A DNA stretch of 64,000 bases from Carnegiea gigantea (GCA_029747015.1 JAKOGI010000417.1:399501-463500), one strand, 5' to 3'; shown: positions 35,469 through 49,978, counted from the first letter of the stretch. The notes: generated from the letters alone by a model not told the origin. Made by a program: numbers and translations.

Positions 35469-38400
35469 ATGACTTTTCATCAAGAAGAAACACTGGGGTC
35501 TGCTTTGCACCGGCATGCTATATCGTTTCAATCCGGGGCTGTGAACAGCACTTCAGAGATGATCCCAATGGGTGATTATTATAGCATGAATAGTAGTGCC
35601 GGAAACCTGATGTTTTGTGACAATTCTAGCATCATAAGTACTAGCAGTCCAGCCACAACTCCAACTGGCAATCCATCTAGTTCTCTCCTATTAGATTCTG
35701 TACCTGGGCTCAAGAATGAAATTGGACTGGCAGCCGAGTGGACTGAGGAGGAGCAATACAAATTGGAGGAAGGACTCATCAAGTTAGTATTCTATTCTAT
35801 AGGCTCATTATTTGTTGTTGCCCTCACTTGCCCATTGGTATTAATTATATTCATGAAACAAAGATGTTCAATTAGCTATTTGGAATTCTGTTGTTTGGTG
35901 ATCTTTAGCGGTAAAATTAGTAGAACAAGACACCTCTGTTTCTTGTTTCAGATTTCAATTCCTGATTTCTGAGGCTGCTAAGTACTATTTTGATATTTGA
36001 CATATCAGCCTATTTTTCTTCCTGAACTGGATTAGAATATTGCTTGACTTGTTTGTTACGGTTAAAAATAAATTCAGTGTGTTGCTTGACCTAATCAGCA
36101 TAAGTTTCATGGAGGAAATTTGCTGATTTCTTTACCAACTACTTTATTGAACTCTTCATCACTGCTTAGCACATAATTAGTCATGAGAATTGGTTGCGAG
36201 TAAAGAAAATGCGGAAGGGAAGCAAGAGTGTTGATCACATCTTCAGTAATTGATGCAATTGTCTTGCGGCGGTCACGTGAAGAACTAATTGTAACTTGTT
36301 TGCTCTCGTGCTTCCTATGTTCATGTCAACCTTCTTGCACTCTTCGGTTGAGCTTTGTTTGAGAAGTGGCTGAATTTTGATGTTAATTATACTTTCTGTA
36401 TTTGTATTGGACTCTTAGGTTTAAGCATGAGCCCAGTATCATGAAGTACATCAAGATTGCTGCAACATTACGGGACAAAACTGTACGCGATGTTGCTCTC
36501 AGATGTCGGTGGATGACAGTGAGTTGTAATTTGATAGCATTATCAACTACCTTCTTTCTACATTTTTCCATGTTGAGGTGGAAGACAAGTTTCTAGCCAT
36601 ATCTGTTCTAACTCAGATGGTTGTTTTCAATATCAATCAGAGTATGTAGGGTGCTAAGTTGAATTTTAAGGTTAATCTATTTTTCTGGATAGCATCCTTG
36701 TTTTATGTCTCTTTTCCCAATCTTAGTCTAGCTGAAGTGGATTATGGTAGAGATGGAGTACATCTGCCAAATCAGTTCTTTTAGTGAGCATTGTTTGCAT
36801 CTTTACTTGTTAAATGATACAAATCATTTAAAATATGAGTAGATCAAATTCAGATGGACTGGACTTTCTCCGTGAGGGACAATCTCATCTATAGCCACAG
36901 ATCCGTGGTATTTTGTTTGATAATCTTCATAGTGTGCGCAATTGTAACATAAACATAACACTGTCCAGTGTATATCCTGCCTAGCAAGGTCTGTGAATGC
37001 CCAGTTGTAGGCACATGTCAGCCGTAGCCCTACAAATTAGAGGGGTAGGGCAGTTTAATAAAAAGGCAAGAGCTAGAGGGCTGTTCCATGATAATCGTTA
37101 TCTCATCCACTGCTCTGCATCTTTGGCTCAAAACAGTAATGTTATATTTTCTTCTGTCCCTGTGTTTCCCACTAGTTTCATAATTATGAGCGAAAGTAGG
37201 TTATTGTATCATGTAATATTATTAACCAGTACCTCACCTTTGGGTTAGTTATTTTCTACAGTGGTTATTCTCCTGCAATCCTTGCCCCTACATATTAGGC
37301 ATGAGGCAGTATGCTGCATCATTTGGCCCCTTCTTATGGGTCTGTGGGAGACCAAGCATTCGGATTCCTTAGGTTCTGATGCCAATTTCTTCTCTGCACC
37401 GTGGTTTATAGATAACTCTGTAGTGTTCTTGTCACTGCTCTGTATGCCGTGCCGGTTATTCATGAGAACTTTTCCGTTACAACTACTGCGAAAGGGTTGG
37501 TGAAGCCACCATGTAGTAGTACTGCAACTATGGCTATAGCACATGGTTGTTGGACTGATTGGGAAGTTATGCAGGAAACCAAGACTTCATTATTGGGGAG
37601 TCCTACTTATCCATTTATCCAAATAAAATTGTTTAGGAATATCTGAAAATCCCACATGTAGTAAAATGTCTTAAAGCTTTTCATTCAAAAACACTCTTCA
37701 CAAGTTGCAGAAGGGCTCAAACTGACTTGTACCAAATTGTTTGTCCTTTGTGTTGTTGCATCCGTGTAGAGGTGTCATCGTCTTTCCTTGGAAGCTTTTG
37801 TCCATGTATTAGGTAGAGGAGAAGGTGTTGAACTTTTCTTGGGCTGAGTTTTTCATGTAGTTGAGCACCTAAACTTGTTTGAGGCATGGCCTTCCTAGTG
37901 TGGGGCCGTGAGGATTGTAGTATTCTGGAACTTTTTTGGGTCAGATCCCTGATACCTATGTGCTCTGGGTCCTTTAGTCACCTCAATCTTAACTGGCAGG
38001 CCATATTTTTTATGCATAAATGCTAACTTCTGGGACATATTACGTATTGTCCTTGCTTAGGTTAAGTGGTTGAAGCAGTGGTTATCTTGTTCATCATGCT
38101 ATTAGGCAATACTCAACATACAAAAAAAGAGCTCTAGCCTCTAGGTACCTGAGAATGATATGGAAACTGGATTTCAGTCTATACATGTTCAATAGTGGAG
38201 CTCAATAATTGCACAAATTTGTCAAATTGGGATATTGCAAATCTTTAATGGTGTTCCGATTTCTGGGAGAGGTGAAACTGAGTTTGAAGGTGGACAGCTC
38301 CCAAAGGAAGATATTTCATGTCAGGTTCTAATTAGTCATCTAGAAGAAAGTTGCATATCTTAAACTCATCACTCTACCTAAATTATAGAGTCATTTTGAA

Positions 38401-41400
38401 GCTTCTATCAATATCGTATACTCTGTGTTTTCTCATTTACTTGGATCCCAACATAAAATCCCAGGTTATGAGAGTAAGCTGAATATGGAAAGTCTCTTTC
38501 TCCATGGATGATAGTTGCTTTATGCCGTTGCAGGCCGAATCGTGGAAGATAGCCTCTTGGCTGAATCAGCCAATTTTTTATCCTTTGAACCTTTGCAAAA
38601 AGTTTGATCACATTCTTTGTTCTTTGCGCTACATGTCACTGGTGTTTAACTGTATATTTCTCTCCAGATTTTGGTCTGTAATGGTGCGCTGGCTATGAGT
38701 AGTTGTAGATGATCTCTCACTGTTGGCTAAGGAGGGGATAGGGGCAATTTTGAGGCTATGTTTGGGACACTGGTGAATTTTGGGTCTACAGGGCTTGTTC
38801 ATGCAGACACTTGCTGGAGACTTATGTTAGTTTTGATAGGGATAAAGACAGGAAGATCCTCTGGGTTGATGCTTGCCTGTTTATCTTTTGGGATGCTTTG
38901 TTAGAAAGGGATGTTCGGATCTGATTAAATTCATCCTTTCTTTACAAATGGTTGTCATATAAATCCAGTCTTGTACTTTGCGTAGGGGTTTGTCTTCATT
39001 TAAGATATCATGGAATGGGAGAGATAAGTGTTGCCTGTTCTGATGACCTAGCTTTTGCCTTCTGGCCGCGCCAGCGTGCAAACCTCTGTTTGAGCATCAT
39101 CTTTTGCAGATTACATAAGCTACTTTTGTTTCAGACAATATATATCCGCACATGCCATCAAAGCATGGATATTGATCTCCTTTTGAGTATTAATGGATTA
39201 AAAGGAAGATCCAATGCCTTTCAGCGAAAACCCCTCATCTTTTCTCGAGGTGATTGACATGGTTCACTTGAATCATGGGGCTCTTCAACTTAAAGCTAAA
39301 ATGTCAAGTGATTTTTACAGGCAGTTGGACAATTCCAGTTATTAATTACTAACATGATGCTCACACTTTAAGCCTGAACTTATGGAAGCGTAACTTTATT
39401 ACTGTTTGAATGTGAAATAAATGCTATAGATCAGTAGTTGGTAAATATTTTCAGTCACTAAGCATGTATTGTTGGTTGTTAGATTGAAAAGAATACTCGT
39501 ACATGAATCTATGCAGAGAAAACGAAGGAAACAAGATGAGTCAAACTTGGGAAGGAAAGGAAATTACAGAAAGGTAAGATTTTGACTCATAGTAAAGTTA
39601 TGACAGTTCTTTTATGATAGTTATGATTAATATTTTTTGTTGTTTTTTTAAAAGACTGATGTTAATCTCTCTGGACTTTGGATTAATAGTTCAGCACTGC
39701 TTTTTGCCAACTTCAAAGTGCTTCTCTTTGTGGTTTCTGTTTCACAAATACCCTTCCTGCTATAATACTCTACTGGTGGAAAACTGTGCCTTCTGCCTGT
39801 CAGGCTCTCCCTCTGTGGTGATGACTTGAAAATTGCCAATGCTTGTGAAATTTGGTTGACCATAGGTGTACTTTTTTCTTGATATATCTCTATTCTGAAA
39901 ACATGACATACGCTAAATTTGAGCATGTAGCTTTATAACTAGATTTTTGGTACTTTTACTACCCTTCCCCCTCCTCTTTTGCTTCCTCTTTCACTGTGAG
40001 GAGCTTATGATAAGTGGATGTTGGTAACTGTAAGGATTATCGTGTTTTGTACCTCCTGCGACCATCCTTTATATCAACCCTCTGAGCAACCCTCAGGCAT
40101 CCCAAGTTATTTAAAACAAAAATTTGTGAGCTTGGTTGGTTTAAGGTTTTGGATGGACTTGCTGTTAGGGACAAGACGACAAGTGCTGCATAACTAATAT
40201 TGGGACTTTTCCATGTTTACTTTTTCTGTGTGTTCTGGTTCAGCTGTAATATCATTGAGAGAGAACCATGTAGACCTTGTAAGAATAATGGCTTTTCAGA
40301 TTTTGTGGATATGTGGATTTAGGACTGTATTTGTTCGAAGCTAATCTTTTGACAATATGCTGTTAACTGAAGAACAATGTATGCTGAGAAGTGTGCTTTT
40401 TTCCAGGACAAGTTTGGGGAGTCATCATCGAAGACTAATTTATCTTCAGCTTCAATTCCTAACATGGCTGCATGTTGCATTCCGCTTGACCAAATTGACC
40501 AGAATCAGCGTGTGAAATGTGAAGGTATATTCTGCGGTTTCTGTCTTCATCAACCCTATACAAGATATGCCTTTGTCTTAAGCAATTGGTTTTTGTTCGT
40601 CCTTCCTGCTATTCATTAACAGAATCCCTCTATTAATTTGTGTTGGGCTATGTATGTTTGTTATGTATTATCTTGCACTTGACGGTTGTAGGAAATAGCA
40701 CAACCTATTAGATGTGCTGACGGTTGGAGTTGTCTCCTCATTTTCGCCTTTCCAGTTGCATCTGTGTTAGTTTTACACTCTGAATCATCTTTACATTGAA
40801 AGGTTTTCTAAAATGAAGGCCTATCTTATGTTCTTATGGGATATGAGACGTTGAAGAAAGGTTTCCGCTATTGTCAGTTGGCTTGAGTTTGCAAGCTTAC
40901 TTGCTCTGTTGTAGATAGTATGATAAATTGGAATTTTATTTTTATCGGATCGTCTGTTTGTAATTTTCTTTTCCTTTCTTCTTTACAGTGTTAAGCAGCA
41001 AAGCTAAGCAACTTTTGGAGCAAAATTTTCAAGCCTTCGCACAAATTAACAATAACCTTTCATCATTAAAGGTGAGTATTGCCTGCCTAGAATGGAAATA
41101 TGCATATGACTGTTTTCTCCTCTATAGTTCTGCTCGTTTGCGAACTCATTAGAATTCAACGTCATCATTTGAGCATTAGGGAAAAGAGAATGACTAGCCA
41201 CTCTGGATTCCCAGAAAAATGGTTCTTAGTACATGTTTGCCAATTTCTAATTTCGTTGGGTTCCTCTAGTTAGTTGACTATCAAATTAAATCAAGAGCAA
41301 GTCTTGCTTGTGACTATCTCACTCAAGGGAAAAGGAGTCAGTCTTGATTTTGACAAGTCTTGATTAAGCTTCAGAAAAAACTTGTAAGGATGACATTTAT

Positions 41401-42509
41401 TTAAATGCTAAAAAGTTTCCAAAATGGCTTTGTATTCATGACCCAAATTAAAATCCATCCTAAACTGCTTATGGTTACCTTAGCTTCAAAAGTCTTGTTC
41501 CCCACAAAAAAAAAAAAAAGAAAAAAGAAAAAAAGGGAAACTAAAAGTCACCGCCAAAGGGATTTTTTTTGGGTTAAAAAGATATCTCATAGGTGAATTG
41601 GTCTCACTGAAGAATTTGCATTCGCATAGAGATATAACACGCCATAGGCATTTCTCCCATTTTTTTCAACTTAATAAGAATCGAAATATTGAGCCTTTTG
41701 GAATGTCTTGATTACTTAAACACTACAATTTCTTATGTTTAAATAGCTGGCTAATGAATGGGAGGTGATGGTTTCTTTCAATCTAGTGGGGCAAAGCACC
41801 AATACCTAAACCTTTGTCACGGGGCCATACGAGATTAGATCCCCCCCCCCCTCTTGTGGGGTTGTGAAGGCAAAAGTCAGTTCAAATTTAGGCATTTAGT
41901 CTTATAGTCAAGCCAAAAAAAAATAAAAAAATAAAACAAACTCATATGAGCATGGCAAGGGCCTGGTGTACCCCTTTGCCTCCTTTAGCTTTGCCGGTGT
42001 TCAACCAGGATTATAATCAACTGCAGGTAGTAACACCTTGCTTATCCCTTTGTAAAGATTATATCTGTGAAGATGGTCTTTTTATGTTAATGGTTAGTAG
42101 CATTTCTTAAAAAAAACTGTATGTTCAGTTGCAGGATAACATCGATCTCTTCTGTCGCACTAGAGACAATATCAATAATATTAATGTCATCCTTGATAAG
42201 TATGAATCTGACACTTCACCATTTTCTAACACATAAGCTTGCCTTGTTACTTCTTTCTCACTTCATCTTTGAACAATTGCAGCATGAAAGAGTTCTCGGG
42301 GAAAATTCAGATGCGGGAGCTCCCAATATCTATTGATCACAATCCTGGCAATAGTATTTTGCCTCATGCAACTCCTGTAGGTTTTAAATCTGACTGCTAT
42401 TTGTGTTTTCATCTGACACTTATCATGACAGCCATCAATATGTCAATTTTGATCCCAATCGGGCATTATGTCTTAAATTTCTTGATTTTGGATAGTTGTT
42501 CAGGATTGA
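35469..42509 (+). CDS. SANT/Myb-like DUF3755-family protein
   Basis: Seven coding exons join in frame: 35469-35782, 36419-36518, 39517-39573, 40407-40524, 40989-41071, 42129-42199 and 42283-42376. The first ATG after an upstream in-frame stop is at 35,469. Residues about 90-140 form a SANT/Myb-like domain (AEWTEEEQYKLEEGL, then KYIKIAATLRDKTVRDVALR and CRWMT) followed by basic RKRRK. A middle block (VLSSKAKQLLEQNFQAFAQI) and NIDLFCRTRDNIN with LPISIDHNPGNSILP near the end mark the DUF3755 family of plant nuclear proteins (Arabidopsis At3g07565-like). Their molecular role is not established. The last exon is uncertain: splicing to 42,504 would add one residue and a TGA at 42,507; reading through gives a longer tail to 42,517. 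About 280 residues, intact. Confidence 0.85.
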
Positions 42510-42517
42510 GGGAGTAA

Positions 42518-44228
42518 AATCCTTTTTCATGGAGAATGTTTCTGATGTATGTTGGTTGAAAGTGGAGAAATCAAGCTGTCAAGTCTATAGCCGTCGTCTT
42601 TTCACCCATTCCATCTGCCTATTCCCAGCTTGGATTCCCCCTTCAGCCACCAAGTTCCTTTCCTGTGTTGCCCCTCCAGGGCACCTCTTCACCTGTTGTT
42701 CCATTTGACCCAGTCACCCACTAGCTCCAAGCCTCCAACTGCCTGCATCATTGGGACCCTATTTTGGCAAAACTGCATAATACTGGGTGGGGGGTTTTGT
42801 TGCTTAGAGGGATATATTGCCTAGGAAAGAAGATAAGCATTGAGCTGCTCATTATGGCATAAGTAATAAGCAGTAATACCTATTAAATCTGGGATCCACA
42901 AGTGAGCATGTTATTATTTATTTTACTGTATGCTTCAGGTTGCATGCCTCCGCAGGACACCCCCCCCCCCCCGGGGGGGCCAAAACCAAAAAAAAAAAAA
43001 GAAAATTCCCCTTTTAGGTGGGACTTCAGGGTATTGGTTTGACTCTGATTGGTCTGGTCAGGATGTTCCTGCAAAACTGATATGCTTGTTTTTTATTGAC
43101 ATTCCTATAGGTAATGACATCTGGCATGCTTAGTGTGGTCCAACCCAAGTAGGATTCGAGACAGACAGGAATTCTATGGCACTGCACGACTGAAACCTGG
43201 ACATGAAGTGCAGAAATTCTACTGCAAATTTAATTAGGTCCCGCCGTCGCATAAGATTCACTTACATATTATCGATTGATAGTTGAAACTTTCCGAGCTC
43301 ACATCAGGAAGTGTAGTCTGGGCATCATCACATAATAAAATGCGGAGTTACTGGGTTTCCGCAGCAGAGAGATCGAAGCTGTGTATATGGATGTTATTCC
43401 ACTAGAAAATGTAAAAGACAAGAAAGAAAACAAGTTTAGGATTCCTTGTTGGGTGCTTTAATTGGTTCCCATTGTTTGTCCCTTTTTCGAATAGACCGGT
43501 GAGGCAATAGTTGTTAGGGCTTCAAGAGGGGATGTCTGTGCAGCTGAGTTGGTAATAGGTTTTTAGAGTTTTTGTGGTCGGGGCCCTTGTTTCTTCTCCC
43601 GGTTTTTGCCCTGTGTATTCTATTGAGTACCAGTTGTAGTCATAGCTCTGCTGTATTAGCCAGCGATCGAGAAGCCTTAGTTTAGGTGTTGTACTAATCT
43701 CCTCTCTACATCGTAATCTACTTTGCCATCTTCATTGAGTTGAATAATCCTCCCCCCCCCCCCCCCCCAAAAAAAAAGTTCTGCAGTACGCCGATGGGCA
43801 TGTTGGCTACAGCCAAACTGAGTTCGGATATAATTCAAATTAGATAAATTAGATAATGCCCACACATCTTGACCAGACAGTTTTTGTTCATTATTCTGGG
43901 CCAAAATTACTGTACCAAAATTGGTTGTTAGAAGATCTTATCAGCGTGCGTAATCTTTTGTAATCTCTGGAAAGATTTTTTTATAACAGATACACCGTTT
44001 AGGGACTGTTTTTTTTCGTAGGTAAATTGGGATTAGTAAAAGGGTAAAATAGGTTGAGGTAGGTTGAAGTAAGTTCAGGTGGATTGAAGCAGGTTGAAGT
44101 GGATTGATTTTTTTATGTGATAAATTAAACTTGGTTAAAATAGTAGAAGTAGGTTGAAATGAGTTGAAGTGAGTTGAGATTGATATTTTAGAATTGGTCC
44201 ACGAAAAGAGCAGGGCTTTAGTCGTGTA
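42518..44228. other. 3' flank of the DUF3755 gene
   Basis: Probably contains the 3' untranslated region; an AATAAA lies at 43,334-43,339. Homopolymer tracts occur at 42,960 (C13 G7, then A12 after a short spacer) and 43,752 (C17 A9). Short open frames here look random. Confidence 0.45.
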
Positions 44229-44236
44229 CCTCTTGG

Positions 44237-45226
<990 letters not shown>

Positions 45227-45234
45227 CCTCTTGG

Positions 45235-46261
45235 CTGTTAGAAGATTTATTTAAAAAATTACTGTACCCAAATGGGCTGTTTTTGGAACGGGGTCTTTAA
45301 AACTTTCCAACTTGTTTACCTATTGTAACAGATACAGAACTGGGCCTTTTTTTAATTCACAAAGTATTACCCCAAAAATCTTTCCAAAAACAAAAAACAA
45401 GAAACAAGAAACAAAACGTCCAAGCCACTCCCCTACAGGCCGTTCCCGTAGCCTTAAAAACACCGCTCACTGCACTTGAAGAGCACCGCCCGGAGGACCG
45501 CAATCGGGCCACCAAGGTCTCCAATTCTACTGTTGTCCAGCATCCCCTGTCCAGACATCTGAACTCCATCCTTCTTACCTCTTTTCTCACCAATCTCGAA
45601 CCACCTTCCCTATGAAAACTCGTTTATCGGCTCCCATTCGACTGAATTACCAATCCCTAATTGCTTTATGGCAAAAAAAATGACCAGAATCCTAGAAAAA
45701 TCCATTGGAGGAGATCGTAGGGCGGCGGTGGCAGCTGAATTGATTTAGGTTTTAGGAGCAAATAGAGTGAGTAGGCGACGGTGGCAAAGGGGCAGTTCAA
45801 GCTCGATGCGGCCTTCACTGTTTAGGGTCGACAGCGACTCTGGATTTGGGTTCAATGGTGTCTGGAATACCGCAGCTTAGATGGTAGCTTCAAGTGGTGG
45901 CGGAGCTGGGCTATGGTCTGGGCTGTGGTGGAGGAACTGTCTGTTTTATGTACTCCTTGATCATCTGTACGGTATAATTTCCAATCCATATTATGATTCT
46001 TGAATACCTTTTGATTCCTTTGCTGTCTACCTGCACTAGACTACAGATGTGACAGCAGCATATACTAGGTCTTTGCGCACGCACTGAGTTCTGAGATTGA
46101 GAGAGCTTTTTTCAAAAAAAAAAAAAAAAAGAAAAAGGAATAATTCATTAATGGAAAGTCATATGGCATATACAATGAATATCTCCTAATAAAAGTAAAT
46201 CTAAAACATCAAATTGAATAATTTTCTCCAGAAAGCTAATGGTAAATATACTGTCGACCGG
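45235..46261. other. Intergenic, no gene recognised
   Basis: A G-rich stretch (45,700-45,960) has short open frames without known motifs. A poly-A run lies at about 46,113-46,130. Confidence 0.5.
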
Positions 46262-46822
46262 CTATGAACTTGTAGCAGTATTCTTGCCATCTACCGCAAC
46301 CGCATTCTTTGATGTCAATACATCTTTCCCGAATATCGGCGAGCTATAGTATAATTTCATGGAGTAAACGTCCAATTGACGTGGTAGATTGCACTTGAAA
46401 AATAAGCTGGTACCCCTATTTTTCAGGCCAGGCCAGCGCCAGATTTCCTCTCTAATCCTCTTCACATAGTCACACCCATAAAAATAGGTGTTCCAGAGTC
46501 TCGTCTTCTCCATTGCACAGCACACAACAAGCTGTCATTTGAAGGGAATGAACTTAGTCAATCTTGCTTTGACAGGAGGCCTGTTATGTATGAACAACCA
46601 GCATGTGAATGAATGCATTGGTATGCAGAGCCTAGACCATGCAAGCCTTGCCCATCCGTGGGCATTAAGGTTCCCATAATAGCCACAAGTAGCAGAAAAC
46701 TTGGTGTGCTTATCTTCACCCCAATGCCATTTTTGGCATGTCCAATACCAGCAAACATTAGCCTTAGGTACGTAGTTCTGCCAGTCGTGATTCTTCACAC
46801 AACTCTCATTTACCCATTTCAC
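46262..46822 (-). pseudogene. LINE reverse transcriptase C-terminal fragment (zf-RVT)
   Basis: The minus-strand frame 46,822-46,535 reads CIPMHSFTCWLFIHNRPPVK followed by ARLTKFIPF. This fits the zinc-binding region at the end of plant LINE reverse transcriptases. The expected Cys-rich 'C.LC....ET..HLFF.C' continuation is split over frames in 46,525-46,262 (KTRLWNTYFYGCDYVKRIRE). No upstream catalytic domain is present. It is a short, frameshifted relic. Confidence 0.55.
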
Positions 46823-48412
46823 CTAAAGAATATCTTTCTTCAAAGCACTTGCCCAAACTAGTTTATTGGTAAAAGCTTCATTACGATTTTATAAATTTCA
46901 CAAACCACCCCCCCCCCAAAAAAAAAATCTTTGGAGTGCAAGTGGCCTACCATGATGTATCAGGGAATTTCCTGTACAACCCTTTTTTTGGAGGGGGGAA
47001 TAGTGAGCAGTCAGGCTATAGCTTACATCTCTTTACAGTTTCTTATATTTTCTTACAACTTTTTACATCTTCTAGGATCTCCTTATATATATTTTACAAC
47101 ATTCAACTTGTCAGTTTTTTATTTTTTGATATTTATAGAAAGATGTATATATTTTTTAATATACTACTGATATGAAAAATCTGTATATTTTTTTATAAAT
47201 TTAATATTTCTATAAATTTAAAATAAAATTTAACGATCTGAATTATGTTAGAGTTTTAATGTGAATTATATATGTCATCATAGAGAAAATAAGTTAACAT
47301 GCTTTTAAATTATAATAAAAATTGCATTCATGTTTGAGTGTCGACATAAATTATATATGAAAATAATTAAATTGTAGGTGATAAAAACATTTCAGCTATC
47401 TCGTCCTTAAGTTTATCCACGACAATTTCATTGCTATCATCATACAATTGAACATTGGGTGACACATCCATATTTGGGTCCCTCGTTGGGATTGTTATGA
47501 CCTTTTTGTGCGGAATAATAAGTTTGTTATTTTTTAATTTGTGTATAAGGAGGCAAATCATTGTTAATTAAAAAAACACCTCAAGTATAAAACATATTTG
47601 GTTCTATAAAATTGTGGCTTTGAATTTATTTTATTGTTATTAATGACGTTTAAAGGTTTATTTTCATTGATTATGTTATTTTAATGTTATTTCTTCTCAT
47701 TCAAGATGATAATTGTAGAAAAATAAATTTTGTTTGTATAATGTAAAAAATAACTTGTATCGTGATGGTAAAAAAATGTATTTCATAAAATAGTATGTTT
47801 TCCCTCGGGTGATGAACGAGATAATTGTCGAGTTTTTGACCTCAATAAATATCTTTATTAGGTGTGTTTTGTTTATTCGATTGATTGACTTGGACAATAT
47901 AATGCTGGAATCTTTTTAACGATACATGATTATTTAAAGTTATAATGCATGATTTTTGGTATAATGCATTATTAAAATACAATGAATTATTTTCTAATAA
48001 TAAGGACTTTTTTTGAAAAAAGATAAACTATGTGAGAGTGATGTGTTAAAAAAATTAGAATGTTTTATTTTGTTTTCCTATATTCATATGATGTCTAGAA
48101 AATTTTTAATTTTTTAATTAAAATAGCCATACGTAAAAACTTTAGTGAAATATATTCGTAACTCATGTAATTTGTGAAACGTTTGCTTGAGGCATTGTAA
48201 AAAACAAGAGTACTATAATTTTTTTTATAAGTTAAGTGACAAATCACTCTCCTAGAATTATTTTTGAATAGAAAAAAATCAATTTATAATCTTAAACTAA
48301 TTGTGAATTTTTCAATGCTTTTTTAAAAATTTATTAGTACAATGGTTAGTGTAATTCATTAATTATTTATTATTCATTCAATAATTATTTGTGATCTGGC
48401 CTCAACGACAAT

Positions 48413-48443
<31 letters not shown>

Positions 48444-48703
48444 GATTTCAGAAATCTTTTATTATTTTTTAATAATGTGTATTTATAGTAAATAAGATCC
48501 ATAACTATCATCATAATATAATTATATCTCCAGAATTCCACAGTTGTAGTAGTAAAAGTATTTTTTCCTTACTATTTTAGTTAAAAATAATAATTATGTG
48601 TTTTGAAATAGGTTAGGAAAATCCAAACCTCTAAAAAACTGACTTATGTCGTATTTTAGCTGAGGAAAGTTTTGTTTTCATGTACACACATAGATATATA
48701 CAC
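46823..48703. other. AT-rich intergenic DNA
   Basis: No gene recognised. It contains a C10 A10 tract at 46,908-46,927 and a (CAA)n run at about 48,411-48,442. Confidence 0.55.
48411..48442. repeat. (CAA)n microsatellite
   Basis: About ten CAA units. This could be the antisense tail of an Au-type SINE, but no SINE body adjoins it. Confidence 0.85.
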
Positions 48704-48808
48704 ACACATATGTGTGTGTGTGTGTGTATGTGAGTCTATATATGTGTGTGTGTGCGTATATAAATGTGTGTGTGTGTGTGTGCGTGTGTGTATTATACAC
48801 ACACACAC
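48704..48808. repeat. TG/CA microsatellite beside the assembly gap
   Basis: Alternating TG runs and CA runs reach the first N. Low complexity probably caused the assembly break. Confidence 0.9.
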
Positions 48809-48908
48809 NNNNNNNNNNNNNNNNNNNNNNNNNNNNNNNNNNNNNNNNNNNNNNNNNNNNNNNNNNNNNNNNNNNNNNNNNNNNNNNNNNNNNNNNNNNN
48901 NNNNNNNN
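48809..48908. other. Assembly gap of 100 N
   Basis: Exactly 100 N, the conventional size for a gap of unknown length. It hides the left junction of the viral array and the primer-binding site of its last unit. Confidence 0.98.
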
Positions 48909-48910
48909 CA

Positions 48911-49237
48911 GGAGGAGCTGGATCGACCTAGGCCGGGTAATAGGTAAGGCCTAAGTGTGGATTAATGCAGGGGGGCGGAGTAGCAAATTGATGATAGTGC
49001 AGGAAAATAATTTTGAAACGCTAAAAGAAACGAATTAGACAATAACAGAATTGAAATGAGAGAAGGAGATGAATAAAACTTACTTTGATTTGAATTAATA
49101 AACTTGATGCAAGGTTGGAGTAAAAGGTTTTTTGAGAGAGAAGAAGGGGGTTGAGAAGGGTTTGTAGTGATTTTGGATCTTGTAAATTACACGATTTTGT
49201 GATTTTTTGCGATGCCTAATACAACGCTATGGAGTAT
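48911..49237 (-). other. Leader of unit D
   Basis: Between the TATA box and the gap. It closely matches the leaders at 60,702-61,025 and 55,190-55,450. The primer-binding site expected at its end falls in the gap. Confidence 0.75.
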
Positions 49238-49247
49238 CTATTTATAG
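49238..49247 (-). promoter_or_regulatory. TATA box of the viral promoter, unit D
   Basis: The minus strand reads CTATAAATAG. It sits about 340 bases before the expected primer-binding site, as in caulimovirid pregenomic RNA promoters. Copy at 61,026-61,035. Confidence 0.7.
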
Positions 49248-49508
49248 AATATAAGAAGGAATTAAATGTGTACAAGTGGACGATAAAGATTGAATCTTGC
49301 GTTGATAACTTTTGCCGACAGTCTTGAATTATTGCTACTTCGTGTTGATCGCGGATTGAAACCACGTCAAAAGTGAAACAGTGTTGAATAATAATGAACC
49401 TTGGACTATTCTTGAATTATTGTCCTTTTTGAACAGTATTCTGATGAGCTGTCTTCTTGAATAGTATTCTTGAATAATTACTCTGATGACTTGAATTGTT
49501 TGTCAGGA

Positions 49509-49599
49509 TGAGTCATTGCCTTTGATGTTGACATGATGATGAGTCATGGCCTTGCATAATTACTTGCCGTGTTGAGTCATTGCCTGTCTTGATGAGTCA
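49509..49599. promoter_or_regulatory. Four TGAGTCA boxes upstream of the viral promoter
   Basis: TGAGTCA occurs at 49,509, 49,540, 49,573 and 49,593, each within a 'gatgagtcat'-like context. This heptamer is the GCN4-like bZIP site. The cluster lies about 260-350 bases upstream of the TATA box and recurs in the other intact intergenic region. Confidence 0.55.
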
Positions 49600-49978
49600 T
49601 TGTCTTGATAAGGCATGATTGAATTGAGTGGTGACACATTTTATTGCCTTAGTAATTGCTGGACATCATTTTTGACTTGCTTTCCTTGGAAAAGCAACGT
49701 GGACATTGAATTGCATCATTAATTGTTAGTCCTCTTTGGATGCCGTGTGTAATTGAATTGATCTTTGATTTTTCTGCATTGAACTTGGCAAAGTGGATGG
49801 CTTGAATGCGTGTACGGAATTAAATGGAATCCTGCAAAACAAAAACTACGTAAAGAAATAATGGCCCTTACTTTTGCCAAAGGCCGTGACCTTTGCGGGC
49901 TCTTTTCTTGATTTTGTTTTGGTAATTGTCTTTTGTTCTTTTTCGCTTTCTTTTTTTTTTTTTTGGAATAATGACGAG

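Noticed and set aside
48672..48954. Open frames running through the N gap
   Set aside because: They consist of microsatellite plus undefined residues and cannot be supported.
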